A stretch of 64,000 nt of DNA, from assembly GCA_030998225.1 (NCBI GenBank), contig JAPYXD010000739.1:682001-746000 (forward strand), written 5' to 3'. The notes under the pieces are model-generated. The model was not told where the DNA came from and searched no databases. It saw only the letters and a program-made list of their open reading frames with translations. This stretch comes from Diplolepis rosae. Taxonomy: Eukaryota; Arthropoda; Insecta; Hymenoptera; Diplolepididae. A program made the translations under genes and the position numbers. Positions 1 through 12,280 of the stretch are shown one piece after another. Every line of letters begins with the position of its first letter. Position 1 is the first letter of the stretch.

Positions 1-1080
1 GGATGCTAAAACAATACTCCACAGGAAATTTTTTTTGATTCACATTTAAACGTTATAAAAACAATTTACAGTGGATTTTCAATGGCCCCGTTGTCTAGTA
101 TCATGCACCAGATTGCTAGAACAATACTTCACAGTAAATTTTTTTATATTCACTTTTAAACGTTATATAATCAATTTACAATGCATTTTCAATTGCCCAG
201 TTGTCTAGGATCATGCACCAGGTCGCTTAAATAATAATCTAATGGAAATTTTTTGAATTTCGAACACTCAGTCTTGCAACAGAAATTCTGTTACATTTTC
301 AATGAGCCCCTTGTCTAGGATCATGCACCAGGTTGCTAATATAATAATCTACTGGAACTTTTTTTATATTCACATTTAAACGCTATAAAAACAATTTACA
401 ATGCATTTTCAATGACCCCGTTGTTTAGGATCAAGCACCAGGTTGCTAATAAAATACTCAACTGGAACTTTTTTTATATTCACATTTAAACGCTATAAAA
501 ACAATTTACAATGCATTTTCAATGTCCCCGTTGACTAGGATCATGCACCAGGACGCTAAAATAATAATCTAATGGAACTTTTTTGAAATTCGAACAATTA
601 GTCTTGCAACAGAAATTCTATTGCATTTTCAATGACCCCTTTGTCTAGGATCATGCACCAGGACGCTAAAATAAGAATCTACTGGAAATTTTTTTATATT
701 CACATTTAAACGTTATAAAAACAATTTACATTGTATTTTCAATGACCCCATTGTCTAGGATCATGCACCAGGTCGCTAAAATAATAATCTAATGGAACTT
801 TTTTTATATTCACATTTTAACTTTATAAAAACAATTTGCAATGCATTTTCAATGACCCCGTGGTCTAGGTTCATGCACCAGGTCGCAAAAGCAATAATCA
901 ACTGGAACTTTTTTTAAATTCGAACACTTAGTCTTTCAACAGAAATTCTATTGCATTTTCAATGACCACTTTGTCTAGCATCATGCACCAGGTCGCTAAA
1001 ATAATAATCTACTGTAACTTTTTTTATATTCACATTTAAACGTTATAAAAACAATTTTCAATGCATTTTCAATGACCCCG

Positions 1081-1190
1081 TTGTCTAGGATCATGCACCA
1101 GGTCGCTAAAATAATAATCTAATGGAACTTTTTTGAAATTCGAACACTTAGTCTTTCAACAGAATTTCTATTGCATTTTCAATGACCCCG
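1081..1190. repeat. Representative class B monomer
   Basis: A 110-bp unit in the same phase as the class A example and directly upstream of it. The ~70-bp shared part is like class A, but the 40 bp after the T run are replaced by GAAATTCGAACACTTAG, a TCTTTCAACAG stretch and AA(A/T)TTCTATTG before the common GCATTTTCAATG word. The replaced block has the same length as in class A, so the two classes stay in register. About 185 B monomers were counted by eye. Three linked forms recur: B1 (GAAATTCG, CTTAGTC, CTATTG, then CCCCTTTGTC), B2 (GAATTTCG, CTCAGTC or CTCACTC, CTGTTG, then CCCCCTTGTC and often GGATAATGCACC) and B3 (GAAATTCAAAC, GAACTTCTGTTG, then CCCCCTTG and often GGATCATTCACC). Confidence 0.95.
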
Positions 1191-1300
1191 TTGTCTAGGA
1201 TCATGCACCAGGTCGCTAAAATAATAATCTACTGTAACTTTTTTTATATTCACATTTAAACGTTATAAAAACAATTTACAATGTATTTTCAATGACCCCG
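1191..1300. repeat. Representative class A monomer
   Basis: A 110-bp unit in the phase starting TTGTCTAGGA. The shared part runs through TCATGCACCAGG and AATAATAATCTACTG to the T run. The class-specific 40 bp then begin TATATTCACATTTAAACG, continue through ATAAAAACAATTTACAATG and end at the shared GCATTTTCAATG word. Class A makes up about two thirds of the array. Sub-classes: A1 (TATATTCACATTTAAACG with ACAATGCATT and GACCCCG), A2 (TATATACACAATTAAACG with ACAGTGCATT and GGCCCCG), A3 (CGTTATGTAATCAATTTAC, usually followed by CCCCTTTGTC and a palindromic GATCATGATC), and a form whose shared half reads ACAATACTCCACAGG. Confidence 0.95.
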
Positions 1301-2143
1301 TTGTCTAGGATCATGCACCAGGACGCTAAAATAATAATCTACTGGAACTTTTTTTATATTCACATTTAAACGTTATAAAAACAATTTACAGTGCATTTTC
1401 AATGGCCCCGTTGTCTAGGATCATGCACCAGGTCGCTAAAATAATAATCTACTGGAATTTTTTTTATATTCACATTAAACGTTATAAAAACAATTTACAA
1501 TGCATTTTTAATGACCCTGTTGTACAGGATCATGCACCAGGTTGCGAAAACAATAATCAACTAGAACTTTTTTATATTCACATTTAAACGTTATAAAAAC
1601 AATTTACAATGCATTTTCAATGAACCCGTTGTCTAGGATCATGCACCAGGACGCTAAAATCATAATCTAATGGCACTTTTTTGAAACTCGAAAACTTAGT
1701 CTTGCAACAGAAATTCTATTGCATTTTCAATGACCCCTTTGTCTAGGATCATGCACCAGGTCGCTAAAATAATAATCTACTGGAACTTTTTTGTATTCAC
1801 ATTTAAACGTTACAAAAACAATTTACAGTGGATTTTTAATGGCCCCGTTGTCTAGGATCCAGCACCGGGTTGCTAAAATTATAATCTACTGGAAATTTTT
1901 TTATATTCACATTTAATCGTTATAAAAACAATTTACAATGTATTTTCAATGACCCCGTTGTCTAGCATCATGCGCCAGGTCGCTAAAATAATAATCTACT
2001 GGAACTTTTTTTATATTCACATTTAAACGTTATAAAAACAATTTACAGTGGATTTTCAATGGCCCCGTTGTCTAGGATCAGGCACCAGGTCGCTAAAATA
2101 ATAATCTTCTGGAACTTTTTTGAATTTCGAACACTCAGTCTTT

Positions 2144-2160
2144 CAACAGAAATTCTGTTG
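2144..2160. repeat. Representative 17-bp dyad in a B2 monomer
   Basis: The sequence reads CAACAGAA, A, TTCTGTTG: two perfectly complementary 8-bp arms around one central base. The same element is present in B2 and B3 monomers throughout the array, with A, C or T as the central base. In B1 monomers the right arm is TTCTATTG, which breaks one pair. Class A lacks it at the equivalent place. It could be a protein-binding half-site pair or a short cruciform; neither can be shown from sequence. Confidence 0.8.
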
Positions 2161-3897
2161 CATTTTCAATGACCCCCTTGTCTAGCATCATGCGCCAGGT
2201 CGCTAAAATAATAATCTACTGGACCTTTTTTTGTATTCACATTTAAACGTTACAAAAACAATTTACAGTGGATTTTCAATGACCCCGTTGTCTAGGTTCA
2301 TGCACCAGGTCGCAAAAGCAATAATCAACTGGAACTTTTTTAAATTCGAACACTTAGTCTTTCAACAGAAATTCTATTGCATTTTCAATGACCGCTTTGT
2401 CTAGCATCATGCGCCAGGTCGCTAAAATAATAATCTACTGGAACTTTTTTTATATTCCCATTTAAACGTTATATAATCAATTTACAATGCATTTTCAATG
2501 ACCCCGTTGTCTAGGATCATGCACCAGGTTGCTAAAATAATAATCTAATGGAACTTTTTTGAAATTCGAACACTTAGTCTTTCAACAGAAATTCTATTGC
2601 ATTTTCAATGAACCCGTTGTCTAGGATCATGCACCAGGTCGCTAAATTAATAATCTACTGGAACTTTTTTATATACACAATTAAACGTTATAAAAACAAT
2701 TTACAGTGCATTTACAATGGCCCCGTTGTCTATGATCATGCACCATGTTTCTAAAATAATAATCTAATGGAACTTTTTTGAAATTCGAACACACAGTCCT
2801 TCAACAGAAATTCTATTGCATTTTCAATGACCCCTTTGTCTAGGATCATGCACCAGGTTGCTAAAATAATACTCCAAAGGAAATTTTTTCATATTCACAT
2901 TTAAACGTTATAAAAACAATTTACAATGCATTTTCAATGACCCCGTTGCCTAGGATCATGATCCAGGTCGCTAAATTAATAATCTACTGGAACTTATTTT
3001 ATATACACAATTAAACGTTATAAAAACAATTTACAGTGCATTTTCAATGGCCCCGTTGTCTAGGATCATGCACCAGTTCGCTAAAATTATAATCTAGTGG
3101 AACTTTTTTGAATTTCGAACACTCACTCTTTCAACAGAAATTCTGTTGCATTTTCAATGACCCCCTTGTCTAGGATAATGCACCAGGTCGCTAAATTAAT
3201 AATCTACTGGAACTTTTTTTATATACACAATTAAACGTTATAAAAACAATTTACAGTGCATTTACAATGGCCCCGTTGTCTAGGATCATGCACCAGTTCG
3301 ATAAAATTATAATCTAATGGAACTTTTTTGAAATTCGAACACTTAGTCTTTCAACAGAAATTCTATTGCATTTTCAATGACCCCTTTGTCTAGGATCATG
3401 CACCAGGTCGCTAAAATGATAATCTAATGGAACTTTTATTATATTCCCATTTAAACGTTATAAAAACAATTAACAATGCATTTTCAATGACCCCGTTGTT
3501 TAGGATCAAGCACCAGGTTGCTAAAATAATAATCTATTGGATTTTTTATATTCACATTTAAAAGTTATAAAAACAATTTACAGTGGATTTTCAATGTCCA
3601 CGTTGTCTAGGATCATGCACCAGGACGCTAAAATAATAATCTAATGGAGCTTTTTTGAAATTCGAACACTTAGTCTTTCAACAGAAATTCTATTGCATTT
3701 TCAATGACCCCTTTGTCTCGGATCATGCACCAGGTCGCTAAATTAATAATATACTGGAACTTCTTTTATATACACATTTAAACGTTATAAAAGCAATTTA
3801 CAGTGCATTTTCAATGGCCCCGTTGTCTAGGATCATGCACCAGGTCGATAAAACTATAATCTAGTGGAACTTTTTGAAATTCAAACACTTAGACTTT

Positions 3898-3914
3898 CAA
3901 CAGAACTTCTGTTG
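3898..3914. repeat. Representative 17-bp dyad in a B3 monomer (central C)
   Basis: CAACAGAA, C, TTCTGTTG. Both 8-bp arms are identical to those of B2 and only the central base differs. The monomer belongs to the B3 form, recognised by ATTCAAACAC upstream and the GATCATTCACC word downstream. Confidence 0.8.
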
Positions 3915-5148
3915 CATTTTCAATGACCCCCTTGTCTAGGATCATTCACCAGGTCGCTAAAATAATAATCTACTGGAACTTTTTTTATATTCACATTTAA
4001 ACGTTATAAAAACAATTTACAATGCATTTTCAATGACCCCGTTGTTTAGGATCAAGCACCAGGTTGCTAAAACAATACTCCACAGGACATTTTTTTATAT
4101 TCACATTTAAATTGTTATAAAAACAATTTACAATGCATTTTCAATGACCCCGTTGTATAGGATAATGCACAAGGACGCTAAAATAATAATATACTGGAAC
4201 TTTTTTGAAATTCGAACACTTAGTCTTTCAACAGAAATTCTATTGCATTTTCAATGACCCCTTTGTCTAGGATCATGCACCAGGTCGCCAAATTAATAAT
4301 CTACTGGAACTTTTTTTATATTCACATTTAAACGCTATAAAAACAATTTACAATGCATTTTCAATGACCCCGTCGTCCAGGATCATGCAGCAGGTCGCTA
4401 AAACAATACTCCACAGGAAATTTTTTTATATTCACATTTAAACGATATAAAAACAATTTTCAATGCATTTTCAATGACCCCATTGTCTAGGATCATGCAC
4501 CAGGTCGCTAAAATAATAATCTACTGGAACTTTTTTGAAATTCGAACACTTAGTCTTTCAACAGAAATTCTATTGCATTTTCAATGACCCCTTTGTCTAG
4601 GATCATGCACCAGGTCGCTAAATTAATAATCTACTGGAACTTTTTTTATATACACAATTAAACGTTATAAAAACAATTTACAGTGCATTTACAATGGCCC
4701 CGTTGTCTAGGATCATGCACCAGTTCGCTAAAATTAGAATCTATTGGAACTTTTTGAATTTCGAACACTCAGTCTGTCAACAGAAATTCTGTTGCATTTT
4801 CAATGACCCCCTTGTCTAGGATAATGCACCAGGACGATAAAATAATAATCTACTGGAACTTTTTTTATATTCACATTTAAACGCTATAAAAACAATTAAC
4901 AATGCATTTTCAATGACCCCGTTGTTTAGGATCAAGCACCAGGTTGCTAAAATAATAAGCTATTGGAACTTTTTTTATATTCACATTTAAACGGTATAAA
5001 AACAATTTACAGTGGATTTTCAATGGCCCCGTTGTCTAGGATCATGCACCAGGTTGCTAAAACAATACTCCACAGGAAATTTTTTTATATTCACATTTAA
5101 ACGTTATGTAATCAATTTACAATGCATTTTCAATGACCCCTTTGTCTA

Positions 5149-5160
5149 GGATCATGATCC
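5149..5160. repeat. 12-bp perfect palindrome in an A3 monomer (representative)
   Basis: GGATCATGATCC is its own reverse complement. It arises where the usual GCACC of GGATCATGCACC is GATCC. I find 17 exact copies, starting at 2953, 5149, 5699, 6589, 7348, 9327, 11526, 12405, 17132, 22300, 26696, 27795, 30103, 32414, 39339, 43189 and 44729. Six further copies keep the 10-bp core GATCATGATC but are followed by AAGG (near 16,363, 21,531, 36,482, 37,033, 41,871 and 42,421). Nearly all follow the CCCCTTTGTC word and precede CTAAATTAAT or ATAAATTAAT. Confidence 0.85.
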
Positions 5161-5399
5161 AGGTCGCTAAATTAATACTCTACTGGAACTTTTTTTATAT
5201 ACACAATTAAACGTTATAAAAACAATTTACAGTGCATTTTCAATGGCCCCGTTGTCTAGGATCATGCACCATTTCGCTAAAATCATAAGCTACTGTAACT
5301 TTTTTTATATGCAAAATTAAACTTTATAAAAACAATTTACAGTGCATTTTCAATGGCCCCGTTGTCTAGGATCATGCACCAGGTCGCTAAAGTAATAAA

Positions 5400-6280
5400 C
5401 TACTGGTACTTTTTTTATATACACAATTAAACGTTATAAAAACAATTTATAGTGGATTTTCAATGTCCACGTTGTCTAGGATCATGCACCAGGTTGCTAA
5501 AACAATACTCCACAGGAAATTTTTTTATATTCACATTTAAACGTTATGTAATCTATTTACAATGCATTTTCAATGACCCCGTTGTTTAGGATCAAGCACC
5601 AGGTTGCTAAAACAATACTCCACAGGAAATTTTTTTATATTCACATTTAAACGTTATGTAATCAATTTACAATGCATTTTCAATGACCCCTTTGTCTAGG
5701 ATCATGATCCAGGTCGCTAAATTAATAATCTACTGGAACTTATTTTATATACACAATTAAACGTTATAAAAACAATTTACAGTGCATTTTCAATGGCCCC
5801 GTTGTCTAGGATCATGCACCAGTTCGCTAAAATTATAATCTAGTGGAACTTTTTTGAATTTCGAACACTCACTCTTTCAACAGAAATTCTGTTGCATTTT
5901 CAATGACCCCCTTGTCTAGGATAATGCACCAGGTCGCTAAATTAATAATCTACTGGAACTTTTTTTATATACACAATTAAACGTTATAAAAACAATTTAC
6001 AGTGCATTTACAATGGCCCCGTTGTCTAGGATCATGCACCAGTTCGCTAAAATTATAATCTAATGGAACTTTTTTGAAATTCGAACACTTAGTCTTTCAA
6101 CAGAAATTCTATTGCATTTTCAATGACCCCTTTGTCTAGGATCATGCACCAGGTCGCTAAAATTATAATCTAATGGAACTTTTATTATATTCCCATTTAA
6201 ACGTTATAAAAACAATTCACAATGCATTGTCAATGGCCCCGTTGTCTAGGATCATGCACCAGTTCGCTAAATTAATAATC
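5400..6280. repeat. 8-mer (880-bp) tandem duplication, copy 1
   Basis: This segment repeats immediately downstream with an 880-bp offset. The private word CGTTATGTAATCTATTTAC occurs at about 5541 and 6421, the following GTTTAGGATCAAGCACC monomer at 5581 and 6461, and the palindrome at 5699 and 6589. The two copies are nearly identical, so the duplication looks recent compared with divergence between random monomers. Confidence 0.8.
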
Positions 6281-7160
6281 TACTGGAACTTTTTTTATAT
6301 ACACAATTAAACGTTATAAAAACAATTTACAGTGGATTTTCAATGTCCACGTTGTCTAGGATCATGCACCAGGTTGCTAAAACAATACTCCACAGGAAAT
6401 TTTTTTATATTCACATTTAAACGTTATGTAATCTATTTACAATGCATTTTCAATGACCCCGTTGTTTAGGATCAAGCACCAGGTTGCTAAAACAATACTC
6501 CACAGGAAATTTTTTTATATTCACATTTAAACGTTATGTAATCAATTTACAATGCATTTTCAATGACCCCTTTGTCTAGGATCATGATCCAGGTCGCTAA
6601 ATTAATAATCTACTGGAACTTATTTTATATACACAATTAAACGTTATAAAAACAATTTACAGTGCATTTTCAATGGCCCCGTTGTCTAGGATCATGCACC
6701 AGTTCGCTAAAATTATAATCTAGTGGAACTTTTTTGAATTTCGAACACTCACTCTTTCAACAGAAATTCTGCTGCATTTTCAATGACCCCCTTGTCTAGG
6801 ATAATGCACCAGGTCGCTAAATTAATAATCTACTGGAACTTTTTTATATACACAATTAAACGTTATAAAAACAATTTACAGTGCATTTACAATGGCCCCG
6901 TTGTCTAGGATCATGCACCAGTTCGCTAAAATTATAATCTAATGGAACTTTTTTGAAATTCGAACACTTAGTCTTTCAACAGAAATTCTATTGCATTTTC
7001 AATGACCCCTTTGTCTAGGATCATGCACCAGGTCGCTAAAATTATAATCTAATGGAACTTTTATTATATTCCCATTTAAACGTTATAAAAACAATTAACA
7101 ATGCATTTTCAATGACCCCGTTGTTTAGGATCAAGCACCAGGATGCTAAAATAATAATCT
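6280..7160. repeat. 8-mer (880-bp) tandem duplication, copy 2
   Basis: Second copy of the unit at 5,400-6,280. B2 units at 5863 and 6743, and B1 units at 6083 and about 6961, correspond. Agreement fades after about 7,090, where ACAATTAACAATGC replaces ACAATTCACAATGC. Confidence 0.8.
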
Positions 7161-7820
7161 ACTGGATCTTTTTTTATATTCACATTTAAACGTTATAAAA
7201 ACAATTTACAGTGCATTTTCAATGGCCCCGTTGTCTAGGATCATGCACCAGGATGCTAAAACAATAATCCACAGGAAATTTTTTTATATTCACATTTAAA
7301 CGTTATAAAAACAATTTACAATGCATTTTCAATGACCCCTTTGTCTAGGATCATGATCCAGGTCGCTAAATTAATAATCTACTGGAACTTTTTTTATATA
7401 CACAATTAAACGTTATAAAAACAATTTACAGTGCATTTTCAATGGCCCCGTTGTCTAGGATCATGCAACAGGTCGATAAAACTATAATCTAGTGGAACTT
7501 TTTGAAATTCAAACACTTAGACTTTCAACAGAACTTCTGTTGCATTTTCAATGACCCCCTTGTCTAGGATCATTCACCAGGTTGCTAATATAATAATCTA
7601 CTGGAACTTTTTTTATATTCACATTTAAACGCTATAAAATCAATTTACAATGCATTTTCAATGACCCCGTTGTTTAAGATCAAGCACCAGGTTGCTAAAA
7701 CAATACTCCACAGGAAATTTTTTTATATTCACATTTAAACGTTATAAAAACAATTTTCAATGCATTTTCAATGACCCCGTTGTCTAGGATCATGCACCAG
7801 GTCGCTAAAGTAATACTCTA
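7160..7820. repeat. Short mosaic segment between duplications
   Basis: Six monomers, one of them B3 (about 7509, ATTCAAACACTTAGAC) and one carrying the 12-bp palindrome at 7348. The B3 unit resembles those near 3881 and 8070. Nothing other than satellite is present. Confidence 0.6.
7320..7327. repeat. Class A AATGCATT palindrome (representative)
   Basis: AATGCATT is an 8-bp self-complementary word found in A1-type monomers just before the shared TTTCAATGACC stretch. A2 monomers (AGTGCATT) and the GTGGATT form lose it, so it marks a sub-class rather than the whole array. Confidence 0.7.
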
Positions 7821-9400
7821 ATGGAACTTTTTTGAAATTCGAACACTTAGTCTTTCAACAGACATTCTATTGCATTTTCAATGACCCCTTTGTCTAGGAT
7901 CATGCACCAGGTCGCCAAATTAATAATATACTGGAACTTCTTTTATATACACATTTAAACGTTATAAAAGCAATTTACAGTGCATTTTCAATGGCCCCGT
8001 TGTCTAGGATCATGCACCAGGTCGATAAAACTATAATCTAGTGGAACTTTTTTGAAATTCAAACACTTAGACTTTCAACAGAACTTCTGTTGCATTTTCA
8101 ATGACCCCCTTGTCTAGGATCATGCACCAGGTCGCTAAAATAATAATCTACTGGAACTTTTATTATATTCACATTTAAACGTTATAAAAACAATTTACAA
8201 TGCATTTTCAATGACCCCGTTATCTAAGATCAAGCACCAGGTTGCTAAAACAATACTCCACAGGAAATTTTTTTATATTCACATTTAAACGTTATAAAAA
8301 CAGTTCACAATGCATTTTCAATGACCCCGTTGTCTAGGATCATGCACCAGGACGCTAAAATAATAATCTACTGGAACTTTTTTGAAATTCGAACACTTAG
8401 TCTTTCAACAGAAATTCTATTGCATTTTCAATGACCCCTTTGTCTAGGATCATGCACCAGGTCGCCAAATTAATAATCTACTGGAACTTTTTTTATATTC
8501 ACATTTAAACGCTATAAAAACAATTTACAATGCATTTTCAATGACCCCGTCGTCCAGGAACATGCAGTAGGTCGCTAAAACAATACTCCACAGGAAATTT
8601 TTTTATATTCACATTTAAACGTTATAAAAACAATTTACAATGCATTATCAATGACCCCATTGTCCAGGATCATGCACCAGGTCGCTAAAATAATAATCTA
8701 ATGGAACTTTTTTGAAATTCGAACACTTAGTCTTCCAACAGAAATTCCATTGCATCCTCAATGACCCCGTTGTCTAGGATCATGCACCAGGTCGCTAAAT
8801 TAATAATCTACTGGAACTTTTTTTATATACACAATTAAACGTTATAAAAACAATTTAGAGTGCATTTACAATGGCCCCGTTGTCTAGGATCATGCACCAG
8901 TTCGCTAAAATTAGAATCTATTGGAACTTTTTTGAATTTCGAACACTCAGTCTGTCAACAGAAATTCTGTTGCATTTTCAATGACCCCCTTGTCTAGGAT
9001 AATGCACCAGGACGATAAAATAATAATCTACTGGAACTTTTTTTATATTCACATTTAAACGCTATAAAAACAATTAACAATGCATTTTCAATGACCCCGT
9101 TGTTTAGGATCAAGCACCAGGTTGCTAAAATAATAAGCTATTGGAACTTTTTTTATATTCACATTTAAACGGTATAAAAACAATTTACAGTGGATTTTCA
9201 ATGGCCCCGTTGTCTAGGATCATGCACCAGATTGCTAGAACAATACTTCACAGTAAATTTTTTTATATTCACATTTAAACGTTATGTAATCAATTTACAA
9301 TGCATTTTCAATGACCCCTTTGTCTAGGATCATGATCCAGGTCGCTAAATTAATACTCTACTGGAACTTTTTTTATATACACAATTAAACGTTATAAAAA
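7820..9400. repeat. Right copy of the 4.18-kb-spaced segment
   Basis: Matches 3,640-5,220 monomer for monomer, including the B2 unit with CAGTCTGTC at 8941 and the 12-bp palindrome at 9327. Small differences accumulate, for example GGAACATGCAGTAGG near 8557 against GGATCATGCAGCAGG near 4380. Its last part, near 8,900-9,130, is also similar to 9,660-9,840 (770 bp, 7 monomers further on). Confidence 0.7.
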
Positions 9401-11400
9401 CAATTTACAATGCATTTTCAATGACCCCGTTGTCTAGGATCATGCACCAGTTCGCTAAAATAATAATCTACTGGAACTTTTTTTATATACACAATTAAAC
9501 GTTATAAAAACAATTTACAGTGCATTTTCAATGGCCCCGTTGTCTAGGATCAAGCACCAGGTGGCTAAATCAAGAATCAACTGGAACTTTTTATATATAC
9601 ACAATTAAACGTTATAAAAACAATTTACAGTGCATTTACAATGGCCCCGTTGTCTAGGATCATGCACCAGTTCGCTAAAATTAGAATCTATTGGAACTTT
9701 TTTGAATTTCGAACACTCAGTCTGTCAACAGAAATTCTGTTGCATTTTCAATGACCCCCTTGTCTAGGATAATGCACCAGGACGATAAAATAATAATCTA
9801 CTGGAACTTTTTTTATATTCACATTTAAACGCTATAAAAACAATTTACAATGCATTTTCAATGTCCCCGTTGACTAGGATCATGCACCAGGTTGCTAAAA
9901 TAATAAGCTACTGGAACTTTTTTTATATCCACATTTAAACGTTATAAAAACAATTTACAGTGGATTTTCAATGGCCCCGTTGTCTAGGATCAAGCACCAG
10001 GTTGCTAAAACAATACTCCACAGGAAAATTATTTATATTCAAAATTAAACGTTATTTAATCAATTTACAATGCATTTTCAATGACCCCCTTGTCTAGGAT
10101 AATGCACCAGGTCGCTAAATTAATAATCTACTGGAACTTTTTTTATATACACAATTAAACGTTATAAAAACAATTTACAGTGCATTTACAATGACCCCTT
10201 TGTCTAGGATCATGCACCAGGTCGCCAAATTAATAATATACTGGAACTTCTTTTATATACACATTTAAACGTTATAAAAGCAATTTACAGTGCATTTTCA
10301 ATGGCCCCGTTGTCTAGGATCATGCACCAGGTCGATAAAACTATAATCTAGTGGAACTTTTTTGAAATTCAAACACTTAGACTTTAAAAAGAAATTCTGT
10401 TGAATTTTCAATGACCCCTTTGTCTAGGATCATTCACCGGGTCGCTAAAATAATAATCTACTGGAACTTTTTTTATATTCACATTTAAACGTTATAAAAA
10501 CAATTTACAATGCATTTTCAATGACCCCGTTGTTTAGGATCAAGCACCAGGTTGCTAAAACAATACTCCACAGGAAATTTTTTTATATTCACATTTAAAC
10601 GTTATGAAAACAATATACAATGCATTTTCACTGACCCGTTGTCTAGGATCATGCACCAGGTGGCTAAAATAATAATCTACTGGAACTTTATTGAAATTCG
10701 AACACTGAGTCTTTCAACAGAAATTCTATTGCATTTTCATTGACCCCGTTGACTAGGATCATGCACCAGGTTGCTAAAATAATAATCTACTGGAACTTTT
10801 TTTATATTCACATTTAAACGTTATAAAAACAATTTACAATGCATTTTCAATGACCCCATTGTCCAGGATCATGCACCAGGACCCTAAAATAATAATCTAA
10901 TGGAACTTTTTTGAAATTCGAACACTTAGTCTTTCAACAGAAATTCTATTGCATTTTCAATGACCCCTTTGTCTAGGATCATGCACCAGGTCGCTAAATT
11001 AATAATCTACTGGAACTTTTTTTATATACACAATTAAACGTTATAAAAACAATTTACAGTGCATTTACAATGGCCCCGTTGTCTAGGATCATGCACCAGT
11101 TCGCTAAAATTAGAATCTATTGGAACTTTTTTGAATTTCGAACACTCAGTCTGTCAACAGAAATTCTGTTGCATTTTCAATGACCCCCTTGTCTAGGATA
11201 ATGCACCAGGTCGCCAAATTAATAATCTACTGGAACTTTTTTTATATTCACATTTAAACGCTATAAAATCAATTTACAATGCATTTTCAATGACCCCGTT
11301 GTTTAGGATCAAGCACCAGGTTGCTAAAATAATAAGCTATTGGAACTTTTTTTATATTCACATTTAAACGGTATAAAAACAATTTACAGTGGATTTTCAA
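9400..11400. repeat. Mosaic array segment
   Basis: About 18 monomers with B units near 9711, 10370, 10699, 10919 and 11139. Stretches resemble earlier blocks: 9,660-9,840 matches 8,900-9,070 at 770 bp, and the B3 unit at 10370 matches 8070. No single period covers the whole segment. No gene or insert is seen. Confidence 0.6.
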
Positions 11401-12280
11401 TGGCCCCGTTGTCTAGGATCATGCACCAGGTTGCTAAAACAATACTTCACAGTAAACTTTTTTATATTCACATTTAAACGTTATGTAATCAATTTACAAT
11501 GCATTTTCAATGACCCCTTTGTCTAGGATCATGATCCAGGTCGCTAAATTAATAATCTACTGGAACTTTTTTTATATACACAATTAAACGTTATAAAAAC
11601 AATTTGCAGTGCATTTTCAATGGCCCCGTTGTCTAGGATCATGCACCAGTTCGCTAAATTAATAATCTACTGGAACTTTTTTTATATACACAATTAAACG
11701 TTATAAAAACCATTTACAGTGCATTTACAATGGCCCCGTTGTCTAGGATCATGCACCAGTTCGCTAAAATTATAATCTAGTGGAACTTTTTTGAATTTCG
11801 AACACTCACTCTTTCAACAGAAATTCTGTTGCATTTTCAATGACCCCCTTGTCTAGGATAATGCACCAGGTCGCTAAATTAATAATCTACTGGAACTTTT
11901 TTTATATACACAATTAAACGTTATAAAAACCATTTACAGTGCATTTACAATGGCCCCGTTGTCTAGGATCATGCACCAGTTCGCTAAAATTATAATCTAG
12001 TGGAACTTTTTTGAATTTCGAACACTCAGTCTGTCAACAGAAATTCTGTTGCATTTTCAATGACCCCCTTGTCTAGGATAATGCACCAGGTCGCCAAATT
12101 AATAATCTACTGGAACTTTTTTTATATTCACATTTAAACGCTATAAAATCAATTTACAATGCATTTTCAATGACCCCGTTGTTTAGGATCAAGCACCAGG
12201 TTGCTAAAATAATAAGCTACTGGAACTTTTTTTATATCCACATTTAAACGTTATAAAAACAATTTACAGTGGATTTTCAA
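11400..12280. repeat. 8-mer (880-bp) tandem duplication, copy 1 (second locus)
   Basis: Begins with a monomer reading TTGCTAAAACAATACTTCAC and includes the palindrome at 11526 and the rare CAATTTGCAGTGC form near 11600. The same order recurs 880 bp downstream (palindrome at 12405, TTTGCAGTGC near 12480). The last monomers differ: CAGTCTGTC near 12019 against TTACTCTTTC near 12899. Confidence 0.7.

Larger units (their letters stand above)
1..3640. repeat. Heterogeneous array segment (5' mosaic)
   Basis: About 33 monomers with ten B units before 3,200 and no clear long higher-order period. Several private variants link it to 47-56 kb rather than to its neighbours: a GGTTCATGCACC monomer followed by GCAAAAGCAATAATCAAC (around 867 and 2295), GTACAGGATCATG (about 1523), GGATCCAGCACCGGG (about 1855), and B units of the CGAACAATTAG type (about 591). 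There is no gene or foreign insert. Confidence 0.7.
3640..5220. repeat. Left copy of a segment duplicated 4.18 kb downstream
   Basis: Private variants here recur about 4,178 bp (38 monomers) downstream: AATATACTGG followed by CTTCTTTTATATACAC; a B3 unit with ACTTAGACTTTC; the CGTCGTCCAGG monomer; CAGTCTGTC in a B2 unit (4763 and 8941); and AATACTCTACTGG (about 5170 and 9350). B spacing is also the same in both. Edges are approximate. Confidence 0.7.

Noticed and set aside
1402..1587. Short open frame of 61 codons
   Set aside because: Repeat-derived. The same peptide words occur in frames at 10,552, 13,269, 17,606, 18,434, 36,844, 42,894 and 57,574.
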